The translations under genes and the position numbers were made by a program. 64,000 bases of DNA from assembly GCA_037903355.1 (NCBI GenBank), contig JBAJFE010000042.1:4290001-4354000 (forward strand). Reading direction: 5' to 3'. Shown here piece by piece: positions 23,357-34,560 of the stretch. Positions within the stretch are counted from its first letter, which is position 1; every line of letters begins with the position of its first letter. Origin of the DNA: Trichuris trichiura (lineage: Eukaryota > Nematoda > Enoplea > Trichinellida > Trichuridae). The notes beneath the pieces were generated by a model. That model had not been told where the DNA came from. It made no database searches and was given only the letters and a program-made list of their open reading frames with translations.

Positions 23357-23504
23357 CATCATCCAAAAAAATAAGGAACAGTTGCTAAAGCTTCTTGAAG
23401 ACTGGTGTAGAAATGGAAAGTATGAGATCCTCCACGAAATTCTGGTGCCTTTACTTAATCTCCAGCGAGCTCTACAAGTTACAGGAACTACTGAACATCC
23501 GTAA
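23357..23504 (+). CDS. Unidentified protein, terminal exon
   Basis: The acceptor CCTATTTTTCAG| at 23356 opens a frame that continues the phase of 22121-22189 and ends at TAA 23502-23504. It encodes EQLLKLLEDWCRNGKYEILH, then EILVPLLNLQRALQVTG and a short tail. The pattern of leucines suggests two or three amphipathic helices, as in scaffold or complex subunits, but no family is assigned. The long open frame right after it (23524-24090) is not joined by a clear splice signal and I do not call it. Confidence 0.5.
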
Positions 23505-24289
23505 GGATGGTGTCTGAGAACACTTGTACCAAGAACGAAGGCTTCGATTCACTGAACTGTATACTGATGTAAGCGAGTACACGATGAACGAAAGAGTTCG
23601 GCTGGGAAAAACAAAACCTCCTTATATGAGGCACGATGACCCCATTAGAAGGTCACTGAGTTCACTTTGGCGTGACCTTGTCATGTGTTCACATTTGAGG
23701 GGTTACATGCCGCTGTCGGTCTCTCTCCAAACGCTGGTCATTGCACCCATTAAGGTGCGACCGCGATTGGTCCCCACTGGTGTGACTATTCAGAGCGGTC
23801 TTCATGCGGAGCGTCCTCGCTCTGTGCCCTGCGGGGTTTCATCCTCCTGCTGGCACTGCCACAATGGAGTCTCATTCAGACCAGTAATATCAATTATGAG
23901 CAGTATTATAACATGCTTGTGGTCTTCCCTTAAACAAGTCATTCTGCCTCTAAGGGACACCATAAGTCCTCATCTTAAAAGTAGTAAAGGGCTCATCACT
24001 GAAAAAAGAAACCTGTCTATTTCCCTTACTGGTATCCTGGTAAGCTGTATCGATATTTTAATAAACATTAATGCATGTTGCAATTGGTGAAGTGTTTACC
24101 AAAAATGAAGACAATTGCGAAGACATTCTTTCCAACATTAACATTAGGGTACGGACCAACTGCCCATTCAAGTGACATCGCAGTGAGCGACTCCTGGATC
24201 AACATCATCAGGGCTACAAACTGCTGCCTCCTACAAGAATCGCCTACACAGGAACAATAACGGCGCTCTACGGTGTCTTGAGAATTTTC

Positions 24290-24460
24290 TCCCAGCCCCC
24301 CAATTGCCCTTGTTCCCCCTTTCCTTTTCTTTTCCTTTCTTTTCTTCTTTTTTCTTGCTTCCCTTTCCTTTTTCTCCATTTCTCACCCTTTCTCCCTGCC
24401 TTTTTTCTTTCCCCTTCCTTTCCTCCCTCCTTTTTTAAACATCTCCAACCCCCCACTCTC
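24290..24460. repeat. Pyrimidine-rich low-complexity tract
   Basis: The plus strand is almost only C and T (runs of CCTTTTTCTTTTC type). It creates meaningless long frames on both strands. Confidence 0.9.
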
Positions 24461-24596
24461 TATTACTCTTAACTTCCCCACCGACCCTCCACCCTCATTT
24501 TAATTTTGTTACTCATTTAAAACGACCCACGTTCTCTGCGGTTTAAAGCACTTGTTCTGGATAATGCCATGCCAGGATTCTCTCTGTCATTTTCAT

Positions 24597-24635
24597 GCGC
24601 TGAAAACGGGGACCAGAGTTTCCCGAAAGCTTCGC
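24597..24635 (+). ncRNA. Hammerhead-like ribozyme core upstream of PLE RT (mutated)
   Basis: GCG, CTGAAAA (G8 changed to A), a stem II related to GGGGA/TTCCC, GAAA, GCTT, CGC. Stem I is GCG/CGC. Confidence 0.5.
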
Positions 24636-25170
24636 AAAATTCATAAAACGTTCATCGGGTAGTTGGTCCGTACCATCATGTTAATTCACACACCCGTTAA
24701 AAGAAACTGTTTTTTTCCAACATTCTAATAAAATACAGACTGTATGTCTTGGAAAACTCACTGAACAGCGCCAAGCTATACCCCAGAGAAATTAACCCAC
24801 TTTTATATTATAATGCTGGATTTATTTTCTCTGACTTTCGCTTTTAAAGCCAGTTTTTTTGGCGCCAAAATAAAAATGCAGTGGAGAGACGTTTATTGCC
24901 AGTCATAGCTGTGGCTTTCACAGAACGCTTAGAACAACGAGCTCTCCCTACTTCACACAGTTCTGCTTTACTAAATACTTTCGAACACTACGTAGACAAT
25001 ACTTTTACTATAATTGGGCATTAGAAAAGTCTTTTCTCAGAACGTCTCAAGAAGATTTTCCTGAACAGACAAGATTCACGATAGAAAAGAAAGGAACCAG
25101 AAAAAACTCTTCTTTCTAGATATATTAGACTGCGACTCAACAACCGTGTAGAAGCTACTGTCAATAGCAC
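24597..25170 (+). mobile_element. Penelope-like element fragment: ribozyme followed by reverse transcriptase
   Basis: A ribozyme-like core at 24597-24635 is followed 250 bp downstream by decayed PLE RT. The frame near 24920-25010 reads RLEQRALPTSHSSALL and FEHYVDNTFTII (catalytic box YVDN in place of YVDD). After a frameshift comes KKLFFLDILD, matching the LPFLDVLV box that follows in PLE and other RTs. Stops interrupt it. This is the best evidence that the ribozyme family belongs to an RT-encoding PLE, with the ribozyme upstream of the ORF as in PLE terminal repeats. Confidence 0.65.
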
Positions 25171-26299
25171 GCTTTCTCAACCTTTTTACAACAGCCCCCT
25201 CAGGATCGTTGACACCTTCCAAATATCACAAGCGCAGCTTGGTGGAAAGATTTTTAAGATCGGTTCCGCAGGACTGACTGGAGAGCCAAAAGAGCTGATT
25301 CACCTACGAGTACTTTTTACGTCATCGTTTATTGTCTTTCTGGCATTTACTGATGCTGTACGGAGCATGGTCAAGCGTTTACGCTCGCTTCCATGCATGA
25401 GCACTCCAGGGGTTGCAGCGTTCTCTTCATGGGCTCCTTCCCTCCTAGCGCTCTCCGGAGATTTACCCCTATCCAAAACGTTTTCTGCCCCCTGGTTCTG
25501 ACTAGTTCCCATACAACGCTTTCAATATTTCGGAATAGCTCCGCTTCAAACTGTGTCATATAAAGAACTCTTTATCAAACAATAGTTACCTAAAAGCCTC
25601 ACTGGTAACGCAATACGAGGGAATTCATACTACTTGGAAGCAATGCTTTTCGCCTATAACGATAGTTTATCCCAGTGATTCCCAACTTTTTCTGCGCCAG
25701 GGCCCCCTTTCGAGACGCACATCTCCTCAGGGCCCCCTCCCGTTCTTGCGTGGTTGTGCTCTTCTCTTTTCTCGCCCTAGGTTCTTTCGCGTTTATTAGA
25801 GTACCTGTGACACGCAGTTTACGGAAGATTTCAACAATGAATTTGCTGTTGTCTTTTCGATCTGGTGAAAACCGGACAACGAACTTTTAATCTGCGTTTT
25901 AAAACTCTTCAATTTAAAAGTTCGATTTTTGCACTGGTCTGTGCCATATGGAAAAGGCAGTAACGAATCTAAATCTAATTCCTGACACGTGTGCAGTGTT
26001 TTTCAGTCGCGTGGTCTAAGTATTTCAGACGACCTGTAACTGCTCTTCTTTGCCGAGTGAATGAACGTAGGTCAAAAAGGTTCCTTAGTCATATGGAATT
26101 GGTCGAAACTTCTTCCACGCTCAGCTGCCAAACTTTCGTCTTGAAAATGGGTTTGTGTGACAAAAGTTTCCTATTAAGATTTATTGGATTTGTAGTCAAG
26201 ATTTGCAAAGACTACCTCACATGGAGATGGAACGTCTTTATACGGTCTAGCAGTTTTATCATAAGAAAAAAGAGTCGTTTATTCCCAGTGTAAGTCAAA

Positions 26300-26470
26300 G
26301 AAGGTATGAGCATACAAACGATAGGAGCTATCGGAACTCAACTGGTTCCGTCGTCAGCAACAGGGTACAAGGCCTGTCGCTAACGATGAAACTAGATAAG
26401 TGCTCCCTTTCGCCCAGGCTTGTGTCCTATCGCTGACGACGGATCCAGTTGGGTTGTGAAAGCCCTAATC
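26300..26470. mobile_element. Decayed PLE inverted pair inside the hAT
   Basis: Two ribozyme-like motifs face away from each other. On the minus strand CTGACGA (26351-26357) is followed by a GGAAC/GTTCC stem and GATA in place of GAAA. On the plus strand CTGACGA (26432-26438) is followed by GGATCC-type stem sequence and GAAAGCC. Both cores are damaged. Confidence 0.5.
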
Positions 26471-26771
26471 GTTTGGGTACTGCTGCGTTCTCTTATTTAC
26501 AACGGGAGTAAACCGCTCTTTTTCTCTTGTGACTAACTGGCACTTAACGCTTCAGTCGCAGTGTATGAAAATGGTTTGTTAGAAACTTCAACGCGCTTTT
26601 ACCGCACACGGTCAAATTCTACGTCTGTTTTTTGTTGTACTTGTCGCCTTGTTAACAACAACAGTATTATGCGTTGATCATGCTGGACGTCGGTTCTCCG
26701 AACTCCGTATTATTGCTTTCAAGTTTACTATTTGACTTTAGCAAGTAGGAAAAGTTGGCTATGTTGGCAAA

Positions 26772-27155
26772 TCAGTGTGGTGGCTGAAGCTGGTGCCCTA
26801 ATACCAATTTTTCCACGTCAGGTTCAATATTCGTTAGCAGCAATCTTAAGTCTCCACGCTGCGCTATTTGTAGCCTGTTTCTTTTTTTAACCAAAAGATC
26901 TGTGGCGGCACTGAACCCACGTTCAACCAAATAAGAGGAAGGAAACGGCACGAGGAACTTTTTAACGATCTTCCATAATTCAGGGTAAAGTGTCGCAATT
27001 AGATGCTGCAACCAGAAATGACTGTAGCCACTCTTAAACTTAGGCTTCAGTTCTTCATTGGCTTGCAACTCAATCAGCTCTTCTTGCAAAAATGTCTCTG
27101 CTTCGTTAGCGTTTGAATATGGATCCAAAATCCAGGCTTGTATTCTCATTTTCAC
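26772..27155 (-). pseudogene. hAT transposase C-terminal fragment (dimerisation region)
   Basis: A 127-codon open frame containing YPELWKIVKKFLVPFPSSYL, then VERGFSAATDLLVKKRNRL and GDLRLLLTNIEPDVEKLV. This is the conserved C-terminal dimerisation region of hAT transposases, close to the ZBED5/Buster type, where (S)E+xFS and KKRNRL recur. Upstream parts (BED finger, DDE) are missing, so it cannot transpose by itself. The end sits just inside the right terminal repeat, as expected. Confidence 0.85.
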
Positions 27156-27379
27156 AACCAGGGACCCCCAAGGGCCCCCTTAGCATTCAGGACCCCCAAG
27201 GGGGGCCCAGGGGCCCCCGTTGAGAATGACTGGTTTATCCACTAGTGATTCCCTGTTACCCTGGCGTCGGAGAAAGATCAGTCATTTGGAAGAATTTTTA
27301 CTTTCAGTGCTTTGAAGACATTTATTTGTGCGGTATGCTCTCGTTATTGTGTCTAGTTTATTATGGTCTGTTGGTTACC

Positions 27380-27419
27380 GTTGATGTCGGGTAACTGTTT
27401 ACACCCGAAAGCTCTGGTC
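27380..27419 (+). ncRNA. Degenerate hammerhead-like motif (PLE)
   Basis: CCG, TTGATGT (core mutated), stem II GGGT/ACCC, GAAA, GCTC, TGG. A PLE-type outer tail follows (ATGAAAATATATAGTCCCG at about 27473). Confidence 0.45.
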
Positions 27420-28135
27420 ATTTAAAATTGAACATAATAACCTAAGCACACCGTACAAATAAACTTTTTCAACATGAAAATATATAGTCCCGCTAAGAAG
27501 AGTTACTTATTCAATTTCAATGTTTTCTACGAAAATTCACGCATAATGAAAACTACAACATATAATGAGAAAATCACGACTTCACGCTCTGACGCTGCTA
27601 GAGTGGTTTCCGAAATTAAAAGCGGTCGTTCAGTGTCGTACATTAGAGAGCTAGCGACTTTTGTTGAGCACTACGCGTTATCAAATTGCATATTACAACC
27701 TAAATGCCCCGTTTAGTCAACATTTAATCTGCAACACGTTCAACGGTTCTCAGTAATATCAACCACTAATATCAGGGACCCCAAAATAAACTCAGGTTAT
27801 TCAACAGCTGAATTTCGACGAAATATCTATCGAAAATAATGCTTGATTTTGACTCCATTTAAGTTTTGAAAATGATCTCTTCTACTAACCTCAAAAGTCG
27901 TACAAAGGCTCCCAAATAAGCAAAAGTTTGGTCCAGAGGTTCACAAGAGTTAATCTCCGATACGCTCAGCCTATTAGCCTATGAGAGATTGGTTGGCAGG
28001 TTGATTAATAACAGATTGAAGTTGTTGAAGACGAAAGGTACATGGATTTTTCCCGTTTCTAATTTGCCAATGAAACGAGTCAAAAGGTAAAAAACTTTAT
28101 TGTCGTTCAAAGGCACAAAACCAAACACATGTCTG

Positions 28136-28173
28136 GCGAAGCTTTCGGCTCAATCTTGAGCCGTCATCAGCGC
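28136..28173 (-). ncRNA. Hammerhead-like ribozyme core (PLE)
   Basis: Minus strand: GCG, CTGATGA, stem II GGCTC/GAGCC, GAAA, GCTT, CGC. Both stems differ from the CCG/GGGTC type by compensatory changes. Confidence 0.7.
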
Positions 28174-28739
28174 ACGAAGGAGTTGCCCTCCCACCGAGTT
28201 CTTCCTCAGGAGTTGCTCCTCCACCTTTCCGAGTCGTGTGCGTGCCTGTCTGGTCGAACCTTGACCTGTCGAGGATATATGCACACGGCTGGATCAGCTT
28301 CGGAGCAAATTCCTTAGAGGCTGTCCTCGGCGGAGGCACAACGCGTAATACGGAGGTCAGTCAAAGTTATGTGAGGCGTCCTGTCGAAAAAACAGGACTC
28401 GAAAACACCGGATTGGACAAAGAAGCAAACCCCCTACACGTGGACAAACAGCCGTCGCCCCTAACATCGGCAGGTTGACCCATTTCGACAGGACGCCTCA
28501 CATAACTTTGACTGACCACCCCATTTCGACAGGACGCCTCACATAACTTTGACTGACCACCGTATTACGCGTTGTGCCTCCGCCGAGGACAGCCTCTAAG
28601 GAATTTGCTCCGAAGCTGATCCAGCCGTGTGCATATATCCTCGACAGGTCAAGGTTCGACCAGACAGGCACGCACACGACTCGGAAAGGTGGAGGAGCAA
28701 CTCCTGAGGAAGAACTCGGTGGGAGGGCAACTCCTTCGT

Positions 28740-28777
28740 GCGCTGATGACGGCTCAAGATGGAGCCGAAAGCTTCGC
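28740..28777 (+). ncRNA. Hammerhead-like ribozyme core (PLE)
   Basis: GCG, CTGATGA, stem II GGCTC/GAGCC, GAAA, GCTT, CGC. Mirror of 28136. Confidence 0.7.
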
Positions 28778-29138
28778 CAGACATGTGTTTGGTTTTGTGC
28801 CTTTGAACGACAATAAAGTTTTTTTTTTTTTTTTTTTTACCTTTTGACTCGTTTCATTGGCAAATTAGAAACGGGAAAAATCCATGTACCTTTCGTCTTC
28901 AACCACCTAACCCGTTACCAACTTTACGCCTTCAGATTGAAGTTGTTTTTCATTTTACTGGTCCACTTCGCTACGTTAGCACGTTAGCGAAAATGAAGAA
29001 ATCCAAGCTTACCTTCAAATTTCGTCATAAACTTAAGCGTAGAGGTAGTCAACCATGTTGCAGCCTCACGGCAACAGATTCAACCGCTCCTTACTAAAAC
29101 GCAAAAATGAACGCGTGAAAATCTCTTTCTTCATTCAG

Positions 29139-29461
29139 AATAACGATGGCGGGTTCAAGGGATGTATTTCTTAGAGGCAAATACATTGGTGTCCCGATTG
29201 TAAATGCGAGCCAAGTGTCTGTTTCCCTTGGACTTCATGACACACGCGCACTCAATGAAAATATGCAACTGCTGGATGTTGTTGGACTAGCAGTCGGACA
29301 TTACCATCAATACACAAATAAGGAAGATGTTGGACTACTGAAACTTGAAAGAAAGGTGGTCTATAACAAGTTCATTCAAGGAATTTGCCTTCCTTATCCG
29401 AAAGAAAACTTGCCTGCTATTGGTTACACATGCTATGTGACAGGCTGGGGATTTTTAGACG
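29139..29461 (+). CDS. S1A serine protease 1, exon 3 (catalytic Asp)
   Basis: Acceptor TTCTTCATTCAG| at 29138 and donor TTAGACG|GTGAGA at 29462; 323 nt. The single base A at the start completes the codon left by exon 2 (GC+A), and one base G is left for exon 4. It encodes GIPV-like surface strands (KYIGVPIVNASQVSVSLG), then KEDVGLLKLERKVVYNKF with catalytic Asp102. GICLP follows with Cys122, which should pair with the pro-segment Cys, then CYVTGWG with Cys136. It is 54 nt shorter than the matching exon of protease 2. Confidence 0.9.
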
Positions 29462-29529
29462 GTGAGACTGACAGTTGCAGCATTTGTAGACACTGCGTAA
29501 ATTATTTGCATAATATTTTTTAACTCAAA

Positions 29530-31930
29530 CACTGGTTAGGAACATTAAGGGGAAACACTATAGCCTGCAAAGAATGCTGACATTTTGCTGAGCAGCGCTG
29601 GAGAATACTTCAGAAATGTTTACTTTCCCGGCTGTTTCCAGAAACGTAAAGTTAAGCTTTCCTGTTTATTCCCACGTATGTGTAGTACGAGTTCCGCTCA
29701 AATGATCCCCCGATACTAGAAATATAGCTTTCTGGTTATCGTTTCAGAGCTAGGATGCGCTTATCACTGAGGAAGAAAGCCTGTTTATCAATCAGGGTTT
29801 CTAAAATATTAATAACTGTGAAAATTTAATTCTAACCTCGTAACGGGGTTGGTACTTATTGCTTAATATTTAAACTGTACGGATTAGAAGTCAACGGTGA
29901 TAAAAACTTAATTAGAAAAGAATGAAAGAACACTTACCGGCTGCCACTGCCTGCCAGCACAAGTTTTTGGGCATTGAACGTTTTCTTTTAACTTACATTT
30001 CACGTTGGAGAATGTAGGGAAGTTAATTGATGTCTTTGATGATGAAATTAACTGACTAACATACAATACGTAACTGTTTTCACTTTTAGCAGAGCGTAAG
30101 GTAAGTTGCTTACTTATTACTTTGCTGAGAAATTGCGTTGCGCTAATAATTTTGCTCAGGATAATATTAACAGAATCTTTTTGGCCATGTTAAGGTAAGA
30201 TGCACCGTGCTATAATGTTTGTTAGATAAATTCTCGCAGTGGAACAGCCATATCTGCGCATTTGAGCCGGTACATAATTCGTCCTGCTGAAGACAGTGAC
30301 CTTTTTTTGGCGGTGTCTGCAAGCAAGCGGAATAAGACACCTCTGACGCATTTGCAATTATGCACAGCTGTGCCAGGGATGGCTGCACTAGCACTTTAGT
30401 GAGCGCGGGTGAAAACTGTCCGTGGGAGCACGGTCCAAAGAGCGACATGAGGGCTCGGACTCGACAGCGACGTGAGAGCACGACCTCTGGACCAGCATGG
30501 GAACCTGGCATCGATGGCCTGGCACGAAGGTGGCCAAGATCGGGATTAGCGCCGGTCCTGCGGCCTGCTTCCCAGTAAGCGGATCAGGCGATGTCTGAAG
30601 AGTCTGGTGTACCTAGGAACGCGCAGGGCAGAGGTTATGGAAGGCTATACATACGTGTCGAGTCTGAGCCCAGTGCGTTCAGGCTGTCGCTGTCAATTGT
30701 GTGTCTGATTTACCGCTTTTACTCAGAAATAAACCGTTCTTATACAAGAGTCTTCATGGTCCGCCAAACCAAAACAGCTATAATCTTATCACATGACCTG
30801 CAGGAGAAGGTTTTACCCGCTTAAGTACTCAGCCTGTGTACAATACATTTCGGTCAGTGACTTTGTTGAGCTCCTGTTTACCTGTCGCTTTTGTTAATAG
30901 GTTCTGCATTGTTCGCTATTTGAATACTTCAAGAGTCTTTAAATAATTTATCAGCTACTAACGTCGTGCACTTCCCTTGCTAGTGCAAGAAGGCAGCTCA
31001 AAGAAAGAATTTAACGGTCAAGACAATTTTTTGAGCCTAGAAATCTCACGTAGGCAACCTTATCGTCAGATAGATCGTCTACGATGGAAGCATCGCCTGC
31101 CGCTCCATCTTTGGCGGAATAATTACTTACTCCGCCAAACATGGAGGAAGGTGGACTCTAATTACTCTAAAAAACCTTTCCGATAAAATTTGGTATCCGT
31201 AACAATTTATCAACATGAAAACGTGTGCCTCACTACTAAAAGTCCCATGTTGAAAACCGTAAGACATTGACTCCCTAGAATGCGCTAGAAGATTTTAAAG
31301 GGCCATTAGGGGGCGATACATCTTCCCCTGAGGCCCCACGAAGGCTGAAAGTTTCGATGGACCATAAACCTCTGAATCGGCCATGGTCCGTCAACGTCAA
31401 TAATGAGATTATGAACCCTGGAATAGGGTACTCCTTGCTGTATCAGCGTTGTGGTTCTTCAGCTGGCTCCGTGGAACTGATGTTAGAATGCCTGCGATAA
31501 GTTGCGGCGGTTAAACGGCGCCTGCGCCCTTTGGAGCGTTAGCGACATTCCACAGAGCGCTGGCGCGAAAAAGATAGGGTGACTATGCCATAACAGATGC
31601 GTGAAGAACATGCATTCTAACAACAGAGGAGCTATCACGGGAAAAGTCTTCATAAATCAAAGATTCACATAATCACTTTACTGCTGACTAAACAGTTTTT
31701 TACGAAGTATTTTACCGACTTTGAGAAGCTGAAATGGGCCTGATTTTTCACTAGAGGTAATAAGAAAGATCTTTTCTGTACCAGCCCAAAGGTCGCTGAA
31801 TGCTGAAAAGTGCCAAATTGTTCGAAGTTATTCTTAAAGCATATTGCAAACCGAGCTTTAATTAATGGTTCCTCAGGATTAAAACGGGTCACATTAGATA
31901 GTCTATTGTGAACTACTCTGAATTGTTTAG
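29530..31930. other. Intron 3 of protease 1, no gene recognised
   Basis: Non-coding. A GC-richer stretch at 30.25-30.65 kb is of unknown origin. A short inverted repeat CCATCTTTGGCGGA / TCCGCCAAACATGG lies at 31109-31145. A PLE-type outer tail is at about 31195-31240 (CATGAAAACGTGTGCC). Confidence 0.4.
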
Positions 31931-32064
31931 AAAAGATGACAGAGGGAAGAAGATTGCAACAAATCGAGGTCGACATTTTTGAGAAATCTAAATGCAACTC
32001 GCGAGTAAACGAAAAGACAATGTTTTGTGCAGGAAGTAAAGTGAACAATGTTGGAACCTGCTCG
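31931..32064 (+). CDS. S1A serine protease 1, exon 4 (Cys168-Cys182 loop, S1 pocket floor)
   Basis: Acceptor TTGTTTAG| at 31930, donor TGCTCG|GTAAGC at 32065; 134 nt, the same length as exon 4 of protease 2. Two bases complete the codon from exon 3 (G+AA) and it leaves in phase 0. It encodes RRLQQIEVDIFEKSKC, then TMFCAGSK and VGTCS. By chymotrypsin numbering, residue 189 (two before Cys191) is Gly rather than the Asp of trypsins. Cleavage after Lys or Arg is therefore not expected. Confidence 0.88.
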
Positions 32065-34560
32065 GTAAGCAGCATTTACTCAATATATACTAAAGTATGC
32101 TTCATTGGTGGCTTAGTTGTAACGTTTAAGGCACTAACATTGCTCCAATGCTCTGCACACAGCCCTGCGTTCGAGAAAAAAATTTTAGCTTCTAAACGAA
32201 CAATAATTCCTTCAACTTCTTTTTAGGTTCTTTTTGACTTAAATCGTTACGTAGTTGAAGCGCAAGCAGTGCCACTTGTTAAATATTTCTGCTATCCCAG
32301 ATGCGTCTCACAAACAATACCGTCTGTGAGCGCGTTAATGCCATATCACCGCTGATCATCAAACTAAACGGCAGAGTGAAACGGTTTCTTACGCAGGGTT
32401 TAATTTGTTTGTGGAGTAACTGAAGCCTCAACAGTACCGTTACTGTTAACAATGGCAAACATGCAAGAAGTTGAGGTTTTCCATGATGGAAGATATCATT
32501 ACAAGGACTGTGCCACCTATCAAAGCAAGGGCATGGGAGGTACGATTACTGCATTTGTCAAGAATTATTAGTTCATGCTGAAAACTTGTCACCCTTGGAA
32601 CGGAAACAGAACATGTTGCAGTAACAGTTTAATAGCACAGGAAAGCATTAAGCATACAACCCTCTGAGAGAAACGAGCGACAGAAGACGAATAACGAAAA
32701 CTGCGCACGGCAGAGCGAAGAAGGGGAAAGGAACGCGTAGATAGAGGTTGGCGAAACTAGTCTTCCGTGTTGACAGCTGGCGGTATATATCGTGCAGTTC
32801 CAATAGTTCGTGAAGACGGCATACTGTGGTAAGCAAGTCGGCTCTTTACCTGCTAATTGAGCAGGCTGGCTTGCGCTCCCCTCGGTTCCCTACGAGCTAA
32901 TTGGGTAGGCTGGTTTGATCTCGCCTAATCCGGCTTTTCAAGAAACGCCATGACCGCCGGTGCCGCTTAATCCGCGCATTTAATGAATGCCAAGGCATGG
33001 CAATTGCAGCTGCGGACGCAGGTGGGTGGTAGTAATTCGTGGTCCAGCAAACGGCTGCCCGTGGCGCATAGACATGCGCGCTCCCGGTTAATCCGCCTAT
33101 TACAGAAATGACACATGCAGTGTGGAGATGCAGGTGCCTGGGCATAATCCTTGTAGGTCATCTGCCTCAAGCGGTGACAGAAGCGGATTAGTGCCTGTAA
33201 TCCCTCTGCAAAACAACTGCAGTAAGATATAAAACCGCACATGCCGACGGGCAGCGGTCAATGGGAAAGAGGGACCGACGAGCTCCAAACTACCGTGTCA
33301 CTGACCATTACTTGTATCGATGTGTGCATAGCGTTATGCCACGCACTTCTTTTGCAATAAACTCTTCCGCACAAGCTCAAGGAATCGCTCAAGCAGCTAC
33401 GCTCTCCCGCGGCAATTCTGCTATGATTTGTTATTTAGAATGAATGGCGGTTTCCGGAGTAGAGTTTTCTAAGTCCCAGTGTTCAAGGTAACTGTCTGCG
33501 CGTACGGACACGTGAATCAACTGTAAAACTGATGACAAAAGATCCCTTAGCACTGCATTACATCGTTCACAAGGCCCGGATATAAGTGGTCTTTGAGAAT
33601 GACTGTGATGCTTCTCTGCTCGTAAAGCCGTAGCTATACTTGAGTTTGTTCCTGTGTGAAGCAAACTTGAGATCGAGTGGAATCCCTCCACAGGAGCAGT
33701 TGCAGCCTGTTCGTTGATAAGAAACCTGCTCGCAACAGGGGACCCGCGTCAAATGGTCAACCTGGTTGGAAAGAGGAAATACGGCAGCTAACGGATGGAC
33801 TCGCGCAGGTGGGTCTTCGTCTATGCGTGACGCCAAACAGGGGACTGATTCCTTGCGCCAGTCGAAAAGTTGAAGATGAAGAGCGTAATAACGGGACGTC
33901 GATGCGTTTATAGGTATTACATATGATGGGGTACAACTACAAAAAGGAGTGGCGAGCGTACCGTAGGTTGTCAGAGGAAGATTACAAGCACCTGCCTGTG
34001 AAACAGTCACTGAACTTCGCCGACCACGAGAGAGGTATGCACACGCAGCGAACGGCCTGTGTAGGCCTAACTGAAGAGCCAACACAGACTTGTAATTGGG
34101 ACCCAAACTAAACTTCAAACTCTGCAAACATCATCGTGGACACCGTTGAGCACTATCCGCCCAATTAACTGGCCACTAACTTTCCATTTCACCTCTGATA
34201 AACGCTTTCTGCTACCCGATGCTGGTTCCTACCTATAGACGAGTGGTTGTCTAGGGCATGCTTCTGCTGGAATGGACGTCAGCTAGGCCAACGTCATAGT
34301 TCACGATGGGTTGGTGGCAGTTCTTGTGTCGGGTAACGTGAAGAAAAGCGACTTATCCGCGGTGGAATGTCGTGACGTGGCGCGTTGTGCACCCAGGATG
34401 CCCTCATTATTTCATTACTCTCTTTGAAAACACCAGCTTAAAGTGATTCTTAGTATCATCCGGAAAGATTGTGCGGTTAATGCCAATTGGAAAAAACGAA
34501 CTTTTTTCCATGTAAATTTTACCCTAGCTATGAAGCTGCCTACAGTGGTATATGTTCTAG
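32065..34560. other. Intron 4 of protease 1 with unassigned repetitive sequence
   Basis: A frame at 32452-32538 (MQEVEVFHDGRYHYKDC) faintly resembles exon 4 of the proteases, but it lacks an acceptor. 32.85-33.45 kb is GC-richer, contains CAATAAACTC at about 33355 and may be LTR-derived. 33.43-34.13 kb has open frames on both strands (minus 186 codons, plus GYNYKKEWRAYRRLSEEDY) that I cannot assign. Confidence 0.35.

Larger units (their letters stand above)
25673..27232 (-). mobile_element. hAT transposon with 8-bp target duplication
   Basis: Ends CAGTGATTCCCAAC at 25673 and GTTGAGAATGACTG ending at 27232. They are flanked by identical GTTTATCC (25665-25672 and 27233-27240). Near both ends lie GGGCCCCC-type runs. 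The transposase survives only as the C-terminal part on the minus strand. A PLE inverted pair (26300-26470) is inserted inside. Confidence 0.9.
28083..28835. mobile_element. PLE inverted repeat with 41-bp tandem duplication in one arm
   Basis: Arms about 28083-28390 and 28481-28835 are near-exact reverse complements. In the right arm a 41-bp unit starting CATTTCGACAGGACGCCTCA occurs twice (28481 and 28522), while the left arm has it once. The right arm ends in a run of 18 or so T after AATAAAG. Confidence 0.85.

Noticed and set aside
23524..24090. 188-codon open frame, the longest in the window
   Set aside because: No recognisable motif, codon pattern or splice link. It begins just after the stop of the helical exon and reads like an ORF by chance.
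24068..24472. Lys/Arg/Glu-rich and Ser/Phe/Pro-rich frames
   Set aside because: They arise from the pyrimidine-rich tract and are low-complexity translations.
33567..34127. 186-codon minus-strand open frame
   Set aside because: No domain seen; the opposite strand is also open over much of it, and the composition suggests repeat-derived sequence.
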